Source: QQWI01 sp964522015 (lineage in GTDB: Bacteria; Bacillota; Clostridia; Peptostreptococcales; Acidaminobacteraceae). From it: a DNA stretch of 31,737 nucleotides. This document shows positions 30,038 through 31,737 of the stretch, piece after piece. The notes below the pieces were generated by a model. It was given only the letters and a program-made list of their open reading frames with translations, did no database searches and had not been told where the DNA came from. The DNA lies in NCBI GenBank assembly GCA_964522015.1, contig CAZFST010000040.1, forward strand, positions 1-31,737, written 5' to 3'. Every line of letters starts with the position of its first letter. The first letter of the stretch is position 1. The position numbers were made by a program, and so were the translations under genes.

Positions 30038-31222
30038 TTACCTCATTATTTTTTTAGCAATTTTAAGGGCGGGTTTAAACCAGAATTTTTCCATATCCTT
30101 AGCCACTTCTGTCATCTTATCGCTAATGGGTATCCCCTGAGGGCAATGTTGTTCACATTTTTTGCAGTGGACACAAAGGGATGCATAGCCTGGGCGGGCT
30201 GTCGATGCACCTGTTAGTAGCATGTATTGCATATTGGCCATTGGACTTGGTTGCGTGTATTTCTCATTATAGGTTGAAAAGCAAGTTGGAATATCCACAC
30301 CTGATGGACAAGGTAGACAATAGCCACAGGCGGTACAGTTTACTTTAATGCGCTCACTCAGTATTTTTTTTGCCGATTTGAATAGGGACAACTCCTCTTC
30401 TGTTAACCCATTGGCCTGTACAACCGAAGCAATACCAATGTTTTCATCTAATTGGTCTTCAGTGTTCATCCCAGATAGTACAACCACTACTTCTGGATGA
30501 TTCCAGACCCATCTAAGAGCCCACTCTGCGATACTGCGCTCTGGTTTTGCATTTGCCCATATTTGATTGACTGCCTTTGGTAAACCCGTCACGATTTTTC
30601 CACCCCGGAGTGGCTCCATTACAATAACTGGTATGCCTTTTTCGGTGGCATAATAAAGACCACCTTTAGTTGCCTGATTATACTCATCTAAATAGTTATA
30701 TTGAATTTGGCAAAAATCCCACTGATAAACATCGATTAGATTAACAAATTCCTCACGGCCTCCGTGAAAGGAGAAGCCAATGTTTTTGATTTGTCCGCTT
30801 TCTTTTTTCGTTTTAAGCCACTCTAAAATTCCTAATCCTTTTAACCGCTCCCAAGTTGCCACATCTGCCAACATATGAATCAGATAATAATCGATCCAAG
30901 TGGTTTGCAATCTAGTCAATTGGGTTTCAAATATTTTATCAAAGTCCGATGTCTTTTTAACCAGGAAAGGCGGTATTTTTGTCGCGATTTTCACCTTTTC
31001 TCTTAGGCCACCAGCTAATGCCACACCCAAGAGGGTCTCACTTTTCCCATTGCCATAGATATAAGCTGTGTCAAAGTAATTCACTCCCCTTTCAATGGCT
31101 GAATGAATTTGTGCTATGGCCCTTGGTTCGTCTATGGTACGGCCATTTTTGGGCAGGCGCATGCAACCAAATCCAATTATTGATAAGTCGTCGCCGTTTT
31201 TTATATTTTTTCTATATTGCAT
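30038..31222 (-). CDS. Aldo/keto reductase with C-terminal 4Fe-4S ferredoxin domain
   Basis: A 394-residue protein. An aldo/keto reductase TIM barrel (about 10-280) holds the tetrad-like D51, Y56, K82 (TKIPP) and H116 (YYLIHML). The tail has two iron-sulfur motifs: CTACGYCLPC (296-305) with C314, and CVHCKKCEQHCPQGI (350-364) with four cysteines (C350, C353, C356, C360). Such fusions are common in clostridia and probably exchange electrons with ferredoxin. ATG 31222 has AGAGGTGG upstream. The diguanylate cyclase follows at 5 nt. Confidence 0.92.
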   Translation of the reverse strand: MQYRKNIKNGDDLSIIGFGCMRLPKNGRTIDEPRAIAQIHSAIERGVNYFDTAYIYGNGKSETLLGVALAGGLREKVKIATKIPPFLVKKTSDFDKIFETQLTRLQTTWIDYYLIHMLADVATWERLKGLGILEWLKTKKESGQIKNIGFSFHGGREEFVNLIDVYQWDFCQIQYNYLDEYNQATKGGLYYATEKGIPVIVMEPLRGGKIVTGLPKAVNQIWANAKPERSIAEWALRWVWNHPEVVVVLSGMNTEDQLDENIGIASVVQANGLTEEELSLFKSAKKILSERIKVNCTACGYCLPCPSGVDIPTCFSTYNEKYTQPSPMANMQYMLLTGASTARPGYASLCVHCKKCEQHCPQGIPISDKMTEVAKDMEKFWFKPALKIAKKIMR

Positions 31223-31292
31223 TGGCCACCTCTTTTACTGTCAAATTGCTCATATCCCTATGTTACCCCATTTGCCTGTCGCAAACCCATTT

Positions 31293-31690
31293 TTAAAGTA
31301 GGTACAGGCTCATGATTAAACCGATAAGGACCAATAGAACTACATTAATGATTGTGAAATATCTGAAATAGATGGACTTGGGATAGTCTCTACTATACAG
31401 TTTCCATGAGATCAAGTTAGCAAGAGAAGCGATTAGAGTACCCATCCCCCCCAGTGAAACACCTATCAATAGGGGTTTAACATCGGTAACAAAGGGGGCA
31501 AAGACAATGGCGCTAGGCACATTGCTAATCACTTGAGATGTTAAGGCTGATAGCCACATCACTTGAATCGGATTTTCCAAATACCGACTGATCAGCTCTT
31601 GCAAGCCTGGGACAGCCAGCATATTATCAACCAAAAGAAAAAACAAGACAAATGTACCTAAGAGAAAATAGTCTATATCCACTAGTGACT
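31293..31690 (-). pseudogene. C-terminal half of an SLC13/ArsB-type ion transporter, truncated
   Basis: About 130 residues with several hydrophobic helices. It contains SLVDIDYFLLGTFVLFFLLVDN, then SQVISNVPSAIVFAPF, the conserved NVP element of the ArsB/SLC13 (arsenite, citrate, dicarboxylate, Na+/H+ NhaD) superfamily, then MGTLIASLANLISWKLY and a final helix. The N-terminal half is missing. In frame, the sequence runs upstream only through a hairpin resembling an IS end (31690-31720) to a TAA at 31736. I infer that an IS200/IS605-type insertion removed the beginning. The apparent TTG start at 31730 is within that end. Confidence 0.65.
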
Positions 31691-31737
31691 TGCTCCCACC
31701 ACTTATAGAAGTGGGGGCTTCTTGTTTCAATGATTAC
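31690..31737. mobile_element. Probable end of an IS200/IS605-family element
   Basis: CCCACCACTT (31695-31704) and AAGTGGGGG (31709-31717) form a hairpin with one A-G mismatch and a 4-nt loop, followed by CTTCTTG and TTTCAAT. Subterminal imperfect hairpins with a poly-G arm of this kind are typical of the ends of IS605/IS1341 elements in clostridia. The transposase, if present, is outside the window. The assignment is from the pattern, not a comparison. Confidence 0.55.

Overview
The window looks like a chromosomal segment of a Gram-positive, low-to-moderate G+C Clostridia-type bacterium (Bacillota). The reasons are strong AGGAGG-type ribosome sites with some GTG/TTG starts, a T-box leader on argS, S-layer homology (SLH) domains, a dockerin domain, and protein families common in clostridia (DUF1848, SfsA, a ferredoxin-tailed aldo/keto reductase). 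I cannot name the species.

Layout. 1-1605 is a complete insertion sequence with a DDE transposase. It has cut off the 5' part of a dockerin-containing gene (remnant 1606-1922). 2010-2306 is a small hypothetical gene with a terminator. argS (2367-4136, minus) lies behind a T-box leader. Divergent from it are an SLH/cytochrome-b5 secreted protein and a cupin. A minus-strand run follows: S41 lipoprotein peptidase, sfsA, a DUF1848 gene overlapping it by ATGA, and an inositol-monophosphatase-like gene. 10443-11046 holds no large gene but has a 31-nt minisatellite, an inverted repeat, a hairpin, a near-consensus promoter and a possible 31-residue membrane peptide. Plus-strand genes then encode a flavodoxin-fold quinone reductase, a 515-residue HD-domain protein and a DUF4287/DUF5655 protein, with a 42-residue membrane peptide on the minus strand between the last two.

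From 14635 to the end all genes are on the minus strand. 14635-19784 is a response regulator, a sensor-less histidine kinase and an MacB/FtsX-type ABC transporter, which together look like a stress or antimicrobial-peptide response module. A HigBA-like toxin-antitoxin pair, a RdgB/HAM1-type NTP pyrophosphatase, a decayed HAD phosphatase and a membrane-anchored hypothetical protein follow. 22043-28716 looks like one long operon: cyclophilin, two half-transporter ABC exporters, a DUF218 protein, an APH-like kinase and a D-cysteine desulfhydrase/ACC-deaminase-like enzyme. 28826-28955 is an array of 25-bp hairpin repeats ending in a terminator. An aldo/keto reductase and a diguanylate cyclase form a tight pair. 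The window ends in an SLC13/ArsB-type transporter remnant cut by what looks like the hairpin end of an IS200/IS605 element.

The most unusual theme is how often short tandem duplications recur: 15, 18, 21, 25, 27, 31 and 44 nt periods. They sit in protein linkers, at gene starts, over a stop codon and at terminators, and several lie in one two-component/ABC locus. I see no CRISPR array, rRNA, tRNA or prophage.
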